Assembly (NCBI GenBank): GCA_949285535.1
Contig: CASDZP010000006.1
Location: 1-64,000, forward strand
Source of the DNA: an uncultured Alistipes sp.
Lineage (GTDB): Bacteria; Bacteroidota; Bacteroidia; Bacteroidales; Rikenellaceae
Length of the DNA stretch: 64,000 bases
Direction of reading: 5' to 3'
The translations under genes and the position numbers were made by a program. The notes beneath the pieces are model-generated. The model was not told the DNA's origin, ran no database searches, and saw only the letters and a list, made by a program, of their open reading frames with translations. Below are positions 36,517 through 45,570 of this stretch, piece after piece. The number at the start of each line of letters is the position of its first letter. Within the stretch, counting starts at the first letter, position 1.

Positions 36517-37158
36517 TTATTGCGTTTTATCGGTTTTCGGATAATAGTCGTTTAGCATAAGAATGATTTTGCTGCGGTTGGAACTTTCGGACCCGAGTAT
36601 TTGTTCCGCCAGCTCCTTGTCGTCGGAGATGTACTCGGCAATTCGTTCTCTGAAACCTTTTTTCGCGTTTCTGCTTGCCGAACCGACATCATGAAATTCA
36701 GCATCACCCTCTTTACGCAGATAGTAAACCGTTTTTGATCTGCTGAAATAGCGTTGCTTAACCAAGACTTGTATTCCTCCGTTGTTGTCGATACCGTATC
36801 CTTTTTGAGAATAGACATACGCTCCTATATACGGGGTCTCAATGTATGCCCAAAGCCATCCTGCCTCAGGTGCGGGAATGAATTTGCGCTGATGAGCGGG
36901 CGAGACTGGATGCCAGCAGACAATGGAGTCGATGTCCTCATATTTGAAAATCTCCTTGACCTTGTCTTTGTAAAAAGCCTTGCGAAGCAGCTTTACATCG
37001 CCAGACCTTTTGGGTAATTTGAGTCGGTCTTTTTCCGAACACTCAACGACAGACCCGTCTTTAAGGTATATTATCCCCTGGACGAGCGAGGCGGCTCCTG
37101 CCGTGGATGATACCGCTACACACAGCAAAAACAAAACTATTTGTTTTATTCGATTCAT
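36517..37158 (-). CDS. Exported protein of unknown function
   Basis: A 213-residue protein with a signal peptide (MNRIKQIVLFLLCVAVSSTAGAAS). Its mature part starts with IIYLKDGSVVECSEKDRLKL and has IFKYEDIDSIVCWHP, then an aromatic-rich middle (GWLWAYIETPYIGAYVYSQKGYG) and a charged C-terminus. I do not recognise a named family. It lies 2 bases upstream of the frameshifted gene, which has the same architecture, so the pair looks like a tandem duplication in one operon. Composition is A/T-richer than the core. Confidence 0.65.
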   Translation of the reverse strand: MNRIKQIVLFLLCVAVSSTAGAASLVQGIIYLKDGSVVECSEKDRLKLPKRSGDVKLLRKAFYKDKVKEIFKYEDIDSIVCWHPVSPAHQRKFIPAPEAGWLWAYIETPYIGAYVYSQKGYGIDNNGGIQVLVKQRYFSRSKTVYYLRKEGDAEFHDVGSASRNAKKGFRERIAEYISDDKELAEQILGSESSNRSKIILMLNDYYPKTDKTQ

Positions 37159-37523
37159 GTCAAAAGGGAATTACTGATGCCATAAATTTAATAAAAAATA
37201 TTGAATATAAGAAGTTTATTTGCGTATGTGAGGAAATTTTTACGGTTCTTTACTTTTTTAAGAGTATTAATGAGTTTGATACGAGTTATATTCCGAACAT
37301 AGTAAAATAACCGAAACCTTAAAAAGGTCGATTGATGATTTTTCCGCTGAACAGTTGTATTCGTGTTTTTGCCAATGTTTATGCCTGTAACAAAGTGTCA
37401 ATACGTGTATTGGAAAAGATTGGGTCTCGGAAATGAGGAATACATAAGTCCGTTTTTTCAAGAACGTACGGTTCGTCGATTGCTATTGTTAAGAACCGTT
37501 GAAAACAGATTTTGACGGATAAC

Positions 37524-37558
37524 AAAAAAGCTCTGATTTATTCAAATCAGAGCTTTTT
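37524..37558 (-). terminator. tRNA-Ser terminator
   Basis: Near-perfect stem AAAAAAGCTCTGATTT/AAATCAGAGCTTTTT on the minus strand directly behind the tRNA. The region 37159-37523 holds nothing else I can support. Confidence 0.9.
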
Positions 37559-37649
<91 letters not shown>

Positions 37650-37662
37650 TGACTTTGCGATG

Positions 37663-37694
37663 CAAATGTAATACAAAAAATCAGTTTAAACAAA
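37663..37694 (-). promoter_or_regulatory. tRNA-Ser promoter
   Basis: On the minus strand TTTG (37694-37691), 20 bases, TACATTTG (37670-37663), ending 13 bases before the tRNA. Confidence 0.85.
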
Positions 37695-37980
37695 TTTTTT
37701 ATTTAAAAAAGCTTCGTGGTAATTGTGAAAATGCGGTAAAAGATAAAATTTTTTGGGCGTTGTACGGTGGTATTTCGTCTGTTTTGATTAAATTTGTGAC
37801 AAGCGATTTTTTATTTGCCAGTAATCCGACAAATAATGTTTTTATAATGTCGGTCCGGGCTATGTCGGCACATCGGCGGGGTATTTGCTCGCTTATTGAT
37901 ACGTATTGATACGGAAGTTTTAAGGAATGTTTATCCAAGTGTCGTTGGATTTGTTCCCGATAATTAATAAAAATAGAGGT

Positions 37981-39525
37981 ATGGCAGGAAAAATGGTCGC
38001 GTCATTGGCGGCGGTATCGTGTTCTTTGGCTGTTTACGGACAGGAGAGACCCAACATAATTCTTTTTTTGGTCGATGACATGGGATTGATGGATACATCC
38101 GTTCCGTTTGTAACCGACGGCGAGGGGCGTCCCGTGGAACAGCCGCTCAACAGGTGGTATCATACGCCGAACATGGAGAGGTTGGCGGATCAGGGGATAC
38201 GGTTTTCCACGTTTTATGCCCAAAGCGTCAGCTCCCCCTCCAGAACTTCAATTATGACGGGACAGAATGCCGCCAGACACAGAACAACCAACTGGATATA
38301 TTCCGAAAGCAATAACAGAACCGAATACGGACCCAGCCTCTGGAATTGGGACGGTCTCGAAAATGAGGATTTGTGTTATCCGCAGATACTAAAAGAGGCG
38401 GGATACAAGACAATACATGTTGGTAAAGCCCATTTCGGGCGTATCGGCAGTGAGGGTGAAGACCCGCGAAATATAGGTTTCGAGGTGAATGTCGCGGGCT
38501 CTTCGATAGGTGAGCCTGGAAGTTATCTCGGTCGTAACGGTTACGGTTGGCTCGGCGGAACCCGCTCGAGAGCGGTACCGGGACTCGAAAAATATCACGG
38601 AACGGATACATTCCTTACGGAGGCTCTCACGATAGAGGCAAAAAAAGAGATTGCCGAGGCGGTGAAGCAGAAAAGGCCTTTTTATCTGAATATGGCTCAC
38701 TATGCCGTGCATACGCCTATTGAAACAGACCCTCGTTTTGCCGATAATTATAAAAACGGTGAGTTTTCGGAAAACAATTATGCGGTAGGGTTTGCCACTC
38801 TTATAGAGGGTATGGACAAGTCTTTGGGCGATTTGCTCGATTATGTCGATTCTCTCGGAGTGGCGGAAAACACTCTACTGATTTTCCTTGGCGACAACGG
38901 TGGTGACGCGCCGCTGGGAGGTGCGGACGAATATGGCTCGTCAGCCCCGTTCAAAGGTAAGAAAGGTTCGGAGTATGAGGGGGGTATGCGTGTTCCTTTC
39001 ATTATGGCGTGGTGCAAGAATGACCCGAACAATGAGTTTCAGAAACGTTATGAGATAGCGCAAGGCGAGATACAGACAGCACAGGCGACGATAATGGATA
39101 TATATCCGACCGTTTTGTCGGTAGCGGGAATTCCTCTGCCGAAGAATCACACTCTCGACGGAGCGGACCTTAAAAAGCTGTCGCGAGGAGAGAAAGACGC
39201 CTCTCACAGAGACGATTTTCTGATGCACTTTCCGCATGAACATCGCGGAAGCTATTTTACCGTTTACAGAAAAGGTGACTGGAAGCTGATTTATTACTAT
39301 AATCCGAATGACGCTGAAAATCCGTCTCAAAAGCTCTATAATCTCGCCGAAGACCCTTATGAACATAATGATTTGGCGGAGAGTAATCCCAAAATGGTGC
39401 GCAAGATGTGTGCGGCGATGATAAAGCGTCTCGAAAAAGAGAAGGCGCTCTATCCCGAAAAAGAGGATGGAACGCCTGTTTATCCCGTAGTGCCTCCGAA
39501 AACGAAGAGCGGCGGTTTGAAATAG
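37981..39525 (+). CDS. Serine-type sulfatase (exported)
   Basis: A 514-residue sulfatase with an N-terminal signal peptide (residues 1-21). NIILFLVDDMGLMDTS carries the metal-binding Asp pair. The active-site motif is SSPSRTSIMTGQ at residues 84-95: the residue to be converted to formylglycine is Ser84, so maturation needs an anaerobic sulfatase-maturating enzyme, none of which is in this window. VGKAHFGRIG and FLGDNGGDAPLG are further family motifs. Substrate unknown, perhaps host or algal sulfated glycans. ATG 37981 is preferred because it starts the signal peptide; the frame is open back to 37927. The 330 bases upstream contain a -7-like TAAATTTG at 37789. Confidence 0.92.
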   Translation: MAGKMVASLAAVSCSLAVYGQERPNIILFLVDDMGLMDTSVPFVTDGEGRPVEQPLNRWYHTPNMERLADQGIRFSTFYAQSVSSPSRTSIMTGQNAARHRTTNWIYSESNNRTEYGPSLWNWDGLENEDLCYPQILKEAGYKTIHVGKAHFGRIGSEGEDPRNIGFEVNVAGSSIGEPGSYLGRNGYGWLGGTRSRAVPGLEKYHGTDTFLTEALTIEAKKEIAEAVKQKRPFYLNMAHYAVHTPIETDPRFADNYKNGEFSENNYAVGFATLIEGMDKSLGDLLDYVDSLGVAENTLLIFLGDNGGDAPLGGADEYGSSAPFKGKKGSEYEGGMRVPFIMAWCKNDPNNEFQKRYEIAQGEIQTAQATIMDIYPTVLSVAGIPLPKNHTLDGADLKKLSRGEKDASHRDDFLMHFPHEHRGSYFTVYRKGDWKLIYYYNPNDAENPSQKLYNLAEDPYEHNDLAESNPKMVRKMCAAMIKRLEKEKALYPEKEDGTPVYPVVPPKTKSGGLK

Positions 39526-39531
39526 GTGGGT

Positions 39532-40569
39532 TTAATCTTTCAGTGAAAAATTACATAATTTATATAGTACGCGGGCGCCTATGTTGGCGTCCGTGTGGTT
39601 TTCGCTGTCGGTAGGATTGGGCGCCACTTCCGTAAGGTCGAAACCGATAATCTCTTTGCCGCTGTCGGAGAGCTTTTTAAGCAGGAATACCGCCTCGTTG
39701 AAGCTGAGACCTCCCGGTACGGGTGTTCCTGTCGAGGGGCAGTTGTCAGGGCTCAATCCGTCGATGTCGAAACTGACGTAAACTTTTTGCGGCAGGGTGT
39801 CGATGATGCGGTCGCAGATGTCGCTCCAGCATACGCCCGTGAATTTGTCCGCCGCCATGTCGGCATCGAAAAAGGTTGTGACGCGGCTGTCGGTGTCTAT
39901 AATCTCCCTTTCCGCCTCGCAGTAGTCTCTGATACCCACCTGAGTTATGCTTTTCAGGTTCTCGACCTCTCGCAGGGCGTTGAACATTATCGAGGCGTGC
40001 GAGTATTTGAATCCTTCGTATGCCTCTCTCAGGTCGGCATGGGCGTCGATGTGCAGTATGCCGAACTCCCCGTGATGTTTGCCGACGGCTCTCATGTAAC
40101 CGAGCGGAGTGCTGTGGTCGCCGCCGACAAGTCCGACCTTCTTGCCCGATGTCATCAAATCCGACGTCATCCTGAAAATCTTTTCGTTCAACCTGGTTGA
40201 GGCGTCGTTTATCTTGTCAAGGCGTCGTTTTATGTCGCCACGCGGCTGTTCGCCTTCTGCGAGACATGCGATTATTCGCTCGGCGTCTCGGCGAAGTTCT
40301 GCGCTCTCTTCGAGAATTTCCTCGTCGATAGGCATGGTGGCGATACCTTTTTCATAAGTGTTGCCGCAGTGGTGGTCATAAAGGTCGAGCTGTTCCGACG
40401 CTTCGATGATGGCGTCGGGACCGCCTGCCGTGCCCTTGCCGTAAGAGACGGTCACATCCCATGGAACGGATACCAGAACCAACGCGCTTTGTTCGATGGA
40501 GTAGGGCAGAGCGTAGTAGCAACCGTTCGATATCGATATGTCATTGGGGTCGAATTGTGTGTCAAGCAT
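39532..40569 (-). CDS. Arginase/agmatinase-family ureohydrolase
   Basis: A 345-residue enzyme of the manganese ureohydrolase superfamily. All metal motifs are present: GGDHSTPLGY, IDAHADLREAYEG and SFDIDGLSPDNCPSTGTPVPGG. It would release urea or formamide from agmatine, formiminoglutamate or a related guanidino compound; with no polyamine or histidine genes nearby the substrate is open. It is convergent with the sulfatase, with only 6 bases between the stop codons. Confidence 0.92.
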   Translation of the reverse strand: MLDTQFDPNDISISNGCYYALPYSIEQSALVLVSVPWDVTVSYGKGTAGGPDAIIEASEQLDLYDHHCGNTYEKGIATMPIDEEILEESAELRRDAERIIACLAEGEQPRGDIKRRLDKINDASTRLNEKIFRMTSDLMTSGKKVGLVGGDHSTPLGYMRAVGKHHGEFGILHIDAHADLREAYEGFKYSHASIMFNALREVENLKSITQVGIRDYCEAEREIIDTDSRVTTFFDADMAADKFTGVCWSDICDRIIDTLPQKVYVSFDIDGLSPDNCPSTGTPVPGGLSFNEAVFLLKKLSDSGKEIIGFDLTEVAPNPTDSENHTDANIGARVLYKLCNFSLKD

Positions 40570-40877
40570 CTTTCTTGTTGTTTGGTTATTCGATGCAAAT
40601 ATAATAAAATAAGAGTCTGACGGAAATTTTTAGGCAAACGGACTTTATGTGTGTCTGTCTCGGTCTGTATCGTCATCGGGCGTTGTCTTTGCTGTTTTCG
40701 GAAAACTTGTGCCTGCTTTGCTATGCTCGGAACGCTTGTGACAACCGTTTGTCGGGATTGTATGAAAAGTATGCCGTTGTTTTTGTTAAATCGGTTGAAA
40801 AATGAGGCTGTTTTTTGATACTCGAAAACTAAAGTTTAAATTTTACATTCGAAATTTTATAAAAAAGAAAAAATGAT

Positions 40878-40885
40878 TATATTTG
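40878..40885 (+). promoter_or_regulatory. -7 element of the dynamin-like gene
   Basis: TATATTTG, with a TTTT in place of TTTG 19 bases upstream (40855-40858). It gives an 85-base leader to ATG 40971. The rest of the 400-base gap (40570-40970) shows no gene. Confidence 0.55.
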
Positions 40886-40970
40886 CGGATGCGTATGAAT
40901 TGTTCGCCGGCAAGTGGATGGATCTTTGTCGACGTTGATTTTAATAACTCGGACTCAAAGAAATAATTTA

Positions 40971-43595
40971 ATGGATAGTTCAACCTCGAAAAGACAGGCA
41001 GGTGTCGTGATGGCGGATTATTCTCCCTCTCGATATTTGTCTGAGTCTATATTAAGCAACCTTAAAAGTTGTAACAACACTTTTGAGATTTTCAATCGTT
41101 TGACCGATATTCCGGTCATCAGAAAAGTGTTCCTCGAGCATCAGCCCGGAGGCGATAATTACCTCAACGACCTTCAGGCGAGAATAAACTCGTTGCACTC
41201 GCGCATAAGCAAGAACAAGTTCGAAGTGGCCGTGATAGGTCCCGAAGGTTCAGGCAAAAGCAGCTTTATCAACGCGTTGATAGGAGAGGACATATTGCCG
41301 ACCGACCCGAACAGCCGTTGTACGTATGCTTCGGTGGAAATCCATCCGGTGGAAAACAATAGCGAGGCGCATGTCGAAATCGCCATGAAAAATGTGGAAG
41401 ATTTCGAGGCATACGTCGCAGACCTGCGTGAATCCATCGAAAAACCCGAAGGCAGAATTACCCAGCTGGGTACGGCTGCGTTTGAGTCCGAATTGAAAAT
41501 GGTAATCGACGAAGGCGGGGTCATCGTTCCCGAGATAGCCAAATTCCTTACGGGAGAGGTGCTCAGAACAGATGTGCTCATCACCGACAACAGTATAGAG
41601 TTCGACGTGAGAAATGCCGACGACATGCTCAAGAGATATACGTTCCGTGACTTCGTTACGGACAAATATCTGGCGCGTGCCGTTAAATACATCCGCCTTT
41701 ACATCCCGACGAACATGAACACGGAGGCGGGAAACAATTTCATCATCTATGATATTCCCGGATACAACTCTCCGCTTACATATCACCAGAAACAGACAGA
41801 GTATCGTCTCAAGAGCGCCGATGTCGTTGTCTGCGTCTATTCTTTGGCACAGGACCGTGTAAACATCGACTCTACTACGAGCAACATAATGGATATCAGC
41901 AATCTGCTCGACAGAAGCATAGATATCCGAAACAAACTCTTCGTCTTCATAAACAAGTGCGACAGACTCTCTCAGAGCGAGTTCCAGAGCCGTGTGGCAA
42001 TCGCCAAGGACGAATGGTCGAAATATTGCAAAACCGAGAACATCGTTGTCGGTTCGGCGTTGGGTCACCTCACCAAAATCGGGGTATTCGCAAATGACGA
42101 GGTGATAGAGCAGCTTACATCGCTCGCAATGATAAACCTCGACGGTACCGTGAACGCGGGTATTGAGTCTATTATCTCCAAGATGCAGAGATATATCGAC
42201 GAGGATTGCCTCAAGGTTTACGAGAAGGTCAGCGAAGATTACATCAACGCGACAATCGCCGTAATAAACGAGTTGCGTTCGATAATTGAAGAGAAATACG
42301 GCTTCTCCGCTCCGCGTGATTCGGACGAGGAGAAACGAATCAACTCCATACGTGTCAACGCTTTCAAAAAGTGGTTCAACCACAAGTGGAACACAACCAT
42401 GAAAGAGTTTGACGTGTGGTATTACGACAACATCATCAACGACACCGAGGAGACGCAGAAGATGCACGAGAATCTTCTCAACATGGATGCAATCATCGGA
42501 GAGTTTGTCGATGAGGTTAAGGAGACCACAGAGTTTAATATCGACGAGTATGTAAACCGTACCATGGTTGCCGGTGTTCCGCAGATAAACCTTACCAACT
42601 ATGAGTTGAGAAAACGTCTTCACGAATTGTCTATATGCCGTTTGGACGACATCTCACGTAAGATGGCTGCCAATCTGACATCGGCTACGAGAAGTATTCT
42701 CGACAAGCTGTGCGATATGTTCTATGGTATCGGTTCAATGGAATTGAGCAACTCGATATATGAGACCGAGGATGCCGACAGAGTACAGCTCTCTTATAAG
42801 GCTGCTATCAACGCTCTGTTCGTACGATTCGCACGCCCGATAGTCGATATTTATGTGAGCAAGCCGCGCGGTACTTTGGACAGAAGCGTGATTCTCGATA
42901 AATACAGAATCGACGTAGAGATATTGAAACTCTATTACGAAAAGACCTCTAACAACGCTCCGAGCGTTTCGCAGAGTGTAGGCGCTCATGCCGCTGCCGC
43001 TCCTGTTGCCGCAGCAGCTCCGAGTGCGACGGTTACAACAGCTTATGTTGCGCCTGAAGAACCCGCGAAACCCGTGAAGAAAGACCGCTTCTCGTTCAGA
43101 GCGCAGCGTAGGGAAGAGGAGCCGGCAGCTGTTCCTCCCGTAGCACAGGAACCCGTTCAGCCCGAACCCGAGACGGTTCTCGAAAACGAGGTTGCAAACA
43201 ACGAGTACGATACTTTCGCTGCGAACGCCCCCAAGTCGTTCTCACAGAGACAGAATTCGGAAAGATTGCTTAACAGCATCATAAACAATCTCAATTCCAA
43301 CAGCAGCGCAGCCAGCGTAGAGCAGATTAAGGATGAGATTTCCGATGATGCCGAAAGCATGGGTACCCTGCTCAGGGATATATTCTATACTGCATCGGGT
43401 ATCAACAACTACTGCATGCAGGAGTTCGAGCGAATCCGTCGTGAGGTTTATTTGAGCAAAAACCTTTTCTGGTCATTGCTCTATGACGCATGTAACGACG
43501 GCATGATAAACGACTTCGAGATTAACTTCAAGGAGAAAGAGATTATCTATCGTCAGTATATCAATCTCATTCGCTCTTATGAGATTCTGAAATAG
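40971..43595 (+). CDS. Dynamin-like large GTPase
   Basis: An 874-residue GTPase of the dynamin superfamily. After a short N-terminal region the GTPase domain starts near residue 85: G1 VIGPEGSGKSSFINALIG, switch region with SRCTYASV, G3 YDIPGYNSP, and G4 VFINKCD. A long helical part (about 400-690) follows, then a disordered Ala/Pro/Glu-rich linker (about 690-760) and a final helical domain. No transmembrane helix is seen. ATG 40971 is used; an in-frame start lies 57 bases upstream. Bacterial dynamin-like proteins remodel membranes; here the gene precedes parAB in the same orientation, behind its own terminator. Confidence 0.85.
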   Translation: MDSSTSKRQAGVVMADYSPSRYLSESILSNLKSCNNTFEIFNRLTDIPVIRKVFLEHQPGGDNYLNDLQARINSLHSRISKNKFEVAVIGPEGSGKSSFINALIGEDILPTDPNSRCTYASVEIHPVENNSEAHVEIAMKNVEDFEAYVADLRESIEKPEGRITQLGTAAFESELKMVIDEGGVIVPEIAKFLTGEVLRTDVLITDNSIEFDVRNADDMLKRYTFRDFVTDKYLARAVKYIRLYIPTNMNTEAGNNFIIYDIPGYNSPLTYHQKQTEYRLKSADVVVCVYSLAQDRVNIDSTTSNIMDISNLLDRSIDIRNKLFVFINKCDRLSQSEFQSRVAIAKDEWSKYCKTENIVVGSALGHLTKIGVFANDEVIEQLTSLAMINLDGTVNAGIESIISKMQRYIDEDCLKVYEKVSEDYINATIAVINELRSIIEEKYGFSAPRDSDEEKRINSIRVNAFKKWFNHKWNTTMKEFDVWYYDNIINDTEETQKMHENLLNMDAIIGEFVDEVKETTEFNIDEYVNRTMVAGVPQINLTNYELRKRLHELSICRLDDISRKMAANLTSATRSILDKLCDMFYGIGSMELSNSIYETEDADRVQLSYKAAINALFVRFARPIVDIYVSKPRGTLDRSVILDKYRIDVEILKLYYEKTSNNAPSVSQSVGAHAAAAPVAAAAPSATVTTAYVAPEEPAKPVKKDRFSFRAQRREEEPAAVPPVAQEPVQPEPETVLENEVANNEYDTFAANAPKSFSQRQNSERLLNSIINNLNSNSSAASVEQIKDEISDDAESMGTLLRDIFYTASGINNYCMQEFERIRREVYLSKNLFWSLLYDACNDGMINDFEINFKEKEIIYRQYINLIRSYEILK

Positions 43596-43631
43596 CGATA
43601 TGTGAGGGCATTGTTCTCACGAATGATAAAA

Positions 43632-43669
43632 GACGGACACGGTTGCTTTTTACGGTGTCTGTCTTTTTG
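43632..43669 (+). terminator. Terminator after the dynamin-like gene
   Basis: 9-bp stem GACGGACAC (43632-43640)/GTGTCTGTC (43655-43663) with one G-U pair, followed by five T. Confidence 0.85.
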
Positions 43670-43741
43670 TTTGTCCTTTCTGTCGCAGTCAGAGACGATA
43701 TGTGAGCGACTTGAAAACGGTGGGGTATATTTGTCTCTTTT

Positions 43742-43775
43742 TTTGAACTTTTTTAAAAAGATTTGATTATTTTTG
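43742..43775 (+). promoter_or_regulatory. parA promoter
   Basis: TTTG (43742-43745), 22 bases, TATTTTTG (43768-43775), giving a leader of about 20 bases to the ATG at 43799. Confidence 0.68.
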
Positions 43776-43798
43776 CACTTTAGAAATATCATGTTTAT

Positions 43799-44560
43799 AT
43801 GGGTAAAGTAATTGCTTTGGCGAATCAGAAAGGCGGCGTGGGCAAGACTACCACGGCTATAAACCTTGCTGCATCGCTCGCCGTTCTTGAAAAGAGGGTG
43901 CTTCTGATAGACGCCGACCCGCAGGCTAACGCCACGTCGGGATTGGGTTTCGACATAAACGGCAGCGGTATATATGAGGTTTTGATTAACGACCTCGACC
44001 CCCGAAGCGTCATCCTCAAAAGCGGTGACGTAGATTCGTTGTGGGTGTTGCCGTCGAGCATAAATCTCGCGGGAGCCGAAGCGGAACTTTTGAAAAAAAA
44101 CAAGGCCCAGCAGAAGATGAGGCAGGTGACCGAATCTTTGAGAAACGATTACGATTATATACTCATCGACTGTTCTCCGTCGCTGGGTATGGTCACGATA
44201 AACGCGCTTACGGCGGCTGACAGCGTCATAATACCCGTACAGTGCGAGTATTTCGCTCTTGAAGGTATCAGCAAACTGCTCATGACGATAAACATGATTC
44301 AGGAGGAGCTTAATCCAAGACTTACGATAGAGGGCTTTTTGCTCACTATGTATGACGGACGCATAAATTTGGCGAATCAGGTTGTGGAAGAGGTCAAGAC
44401 CCATTTCGACAAGCTGGTTTTCGATACCATAATAACCAGAAACGTGCGTCTGAGTGAGGCTCCCAGTTACGGTAAACCCGTGTTGCTCTATGACGCGACA
44501 TCTAAGGGTAGCATGGCATATCTTAATCTGGCGCACGAGGTGATAGCCAAGAACAGCTGA
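43799..44560 (+). CDS. parA: Chromosome-partitioning ATPase ParA (Soj)
   Basis: A 253-residue MinD/ParA ATPase of chromosome segregation. The deviant Walker A motif is [19 protein letters not shown] at residues 8-26, followed by [16 protein letters not shown] and [15 protein letters not shown]. There is no N-terminal HTH, as in chromosomal Soj. It acts with ParB encoded 110 bases downstream. The DUF5683 and mltD genes follow, the usual Bacteroidetes order. Confidence 0.98.
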   Translation: MGKVIALANQKGGVGKTTTAINLAASLAVLEKRVLLIDADPQANATSGLGFDINGSGIYEVLINDLDPRSVILKSGDVDSLWVLPSSINLAGAEAELLKKNKAQQKMRQVTESLRNDYDYILIDCSPSLGMVTINALTAADSVIIPVQCEYFALEGISKLLMTINMIQEELNPRLTIEGFLLTMYDGRINLANQVVEEVKTHFDKLVFDTIITRNVRLSEAPSYGKPVLLYDATSKGSMAYLNLAHEVIAKNS

Positions 44561-44670
44561 TTCCCGACAGACTCGGGAGTTATATATTGCGGTGGAGGGT
44601 AAATTGAACCGCACGGATATGATTTAAAAAATGATTCTCAACGGAAAAGATATTATAAAGGCAACTGAAA

Positions 44671-45570
44671 ATGAGTACGAAGACTAAAGCAAAAGGATTG
44701 GGTCGCGGTTTGGGTGCGATTCTCGACATAAAGAACTTTGAGAACGGAGATAGCAAGCCTGTTTTCAGAGGCGGTGTCGAGGAGATTGAGCTCTCTCTGA
44801 TTAAACCCAACCCCACGCAGCCCCGACAGGAGTTCGACAAGGAGTCTCTCGAAGAGTTGGCCGAATCAATCAAGACGTTGGGTCTCATTCAGCCGCTGAC
44901 AGTACGCAAGGAGAGCGACGAGCTCTATACGATAATATCTGGTGAGCGTCGTTTCAGAGCCTCTCAGATGGCGGGACTGGAGCGTGTTCCCGTTTATGTG
45001 CGCAAGGTCGATGACAACACGATGCTTGAAATGGCGCTTGTGGAAAACATACAGCGTCAGGACCTTAACGCGCTCGAAATTGCCTTTACGTTTCAGCGAC
45101 TGATGGAGGAGTGCAACATCACTCAGGAGGCTCTCGCCGACAGAGTGGGTAAGAAACGTTCCACGGTCGCCAATTATGTCCGCCTGTTGAAACTGCCCGC
45201 AGAGTTGCAGGCGGCTTTGCAGAGCGATATCATAACAATGGGACACGCGCGTGCGCTTCTGTCTGTCGAGTCTCGTGCGAAACAGTTGTCGTTGCTTCGC
45301 AGAATAGTGAAGAACGCTCTCTCTGTCAGACAGACCGAAGAGATTGTCAAGGCTCTTGCCGAAGGTGGTAAAAAGGCGCAGAAAGCGGTTCTTAATGCGG
45401 AGGAGGAACTTCCCGAAAGCTATACGCGTCTTGTTGAGCAGTTGGAACGATTCTTCAACGACAACATAAGCATAAAAAGACGTCCTTCGGGAGAAGGTAC
45501 CATAATAATAGGTTTTAAAAACGACTCCGATATAGAGAGTATTCTGTCGAAATTTGAAACTATCGGATAA
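44671..45570 (+). CDS. parB: Chromosome-partitioning protein ParB (Spo0J)
   Basis: A 299-residue CTPase/DNA-binding protein that loads at parS sites. The N-terminal ParA-interacting motif is KGLGRGLGAILD. The CTP-binding segment has NPTQPRQEF, LGLIQPLTVR and GERRFRASQMAG; the HTH is ITQEALADRVGKKRSTVANYVRLL. No parS-like palindrome (TGTTTCACGTGAAACA type) is seen in this window. The stop codon directly abuts the GTG start of the next gene. Confidence 0.98.
   Translation: MSTKTKAKGLGRGLGAILDIKNFENGDSKPVFRGGVEEIELSLIKPNPTQPRQEFDKESLEELAESIKTLGLIQPLTVRKESDELYTIISGERRFRASQMAGLERVPVYVRKVDDNTMLEMALVENIQRQDLNALEIAFTFQRLMEECNITQEALADRVGKKRSTVANYVRLLKLPAELQAALQSDIITMGHARALLSVESRAKQLSLLRRIVKNALSVRQTEEIVKALAEGGKKAQKAVLNAEEELPESYTRLVEQLERFFNDNISIKRRPSGEGTIIIGFKNDSDIESILSKFETIG

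Noticed and set aside
43600-45570. parS sites near parAB
   Set aside because: I looked for TGTTTCACGTGAAACA-like palindromes here and elsewhere in the window and saw none.
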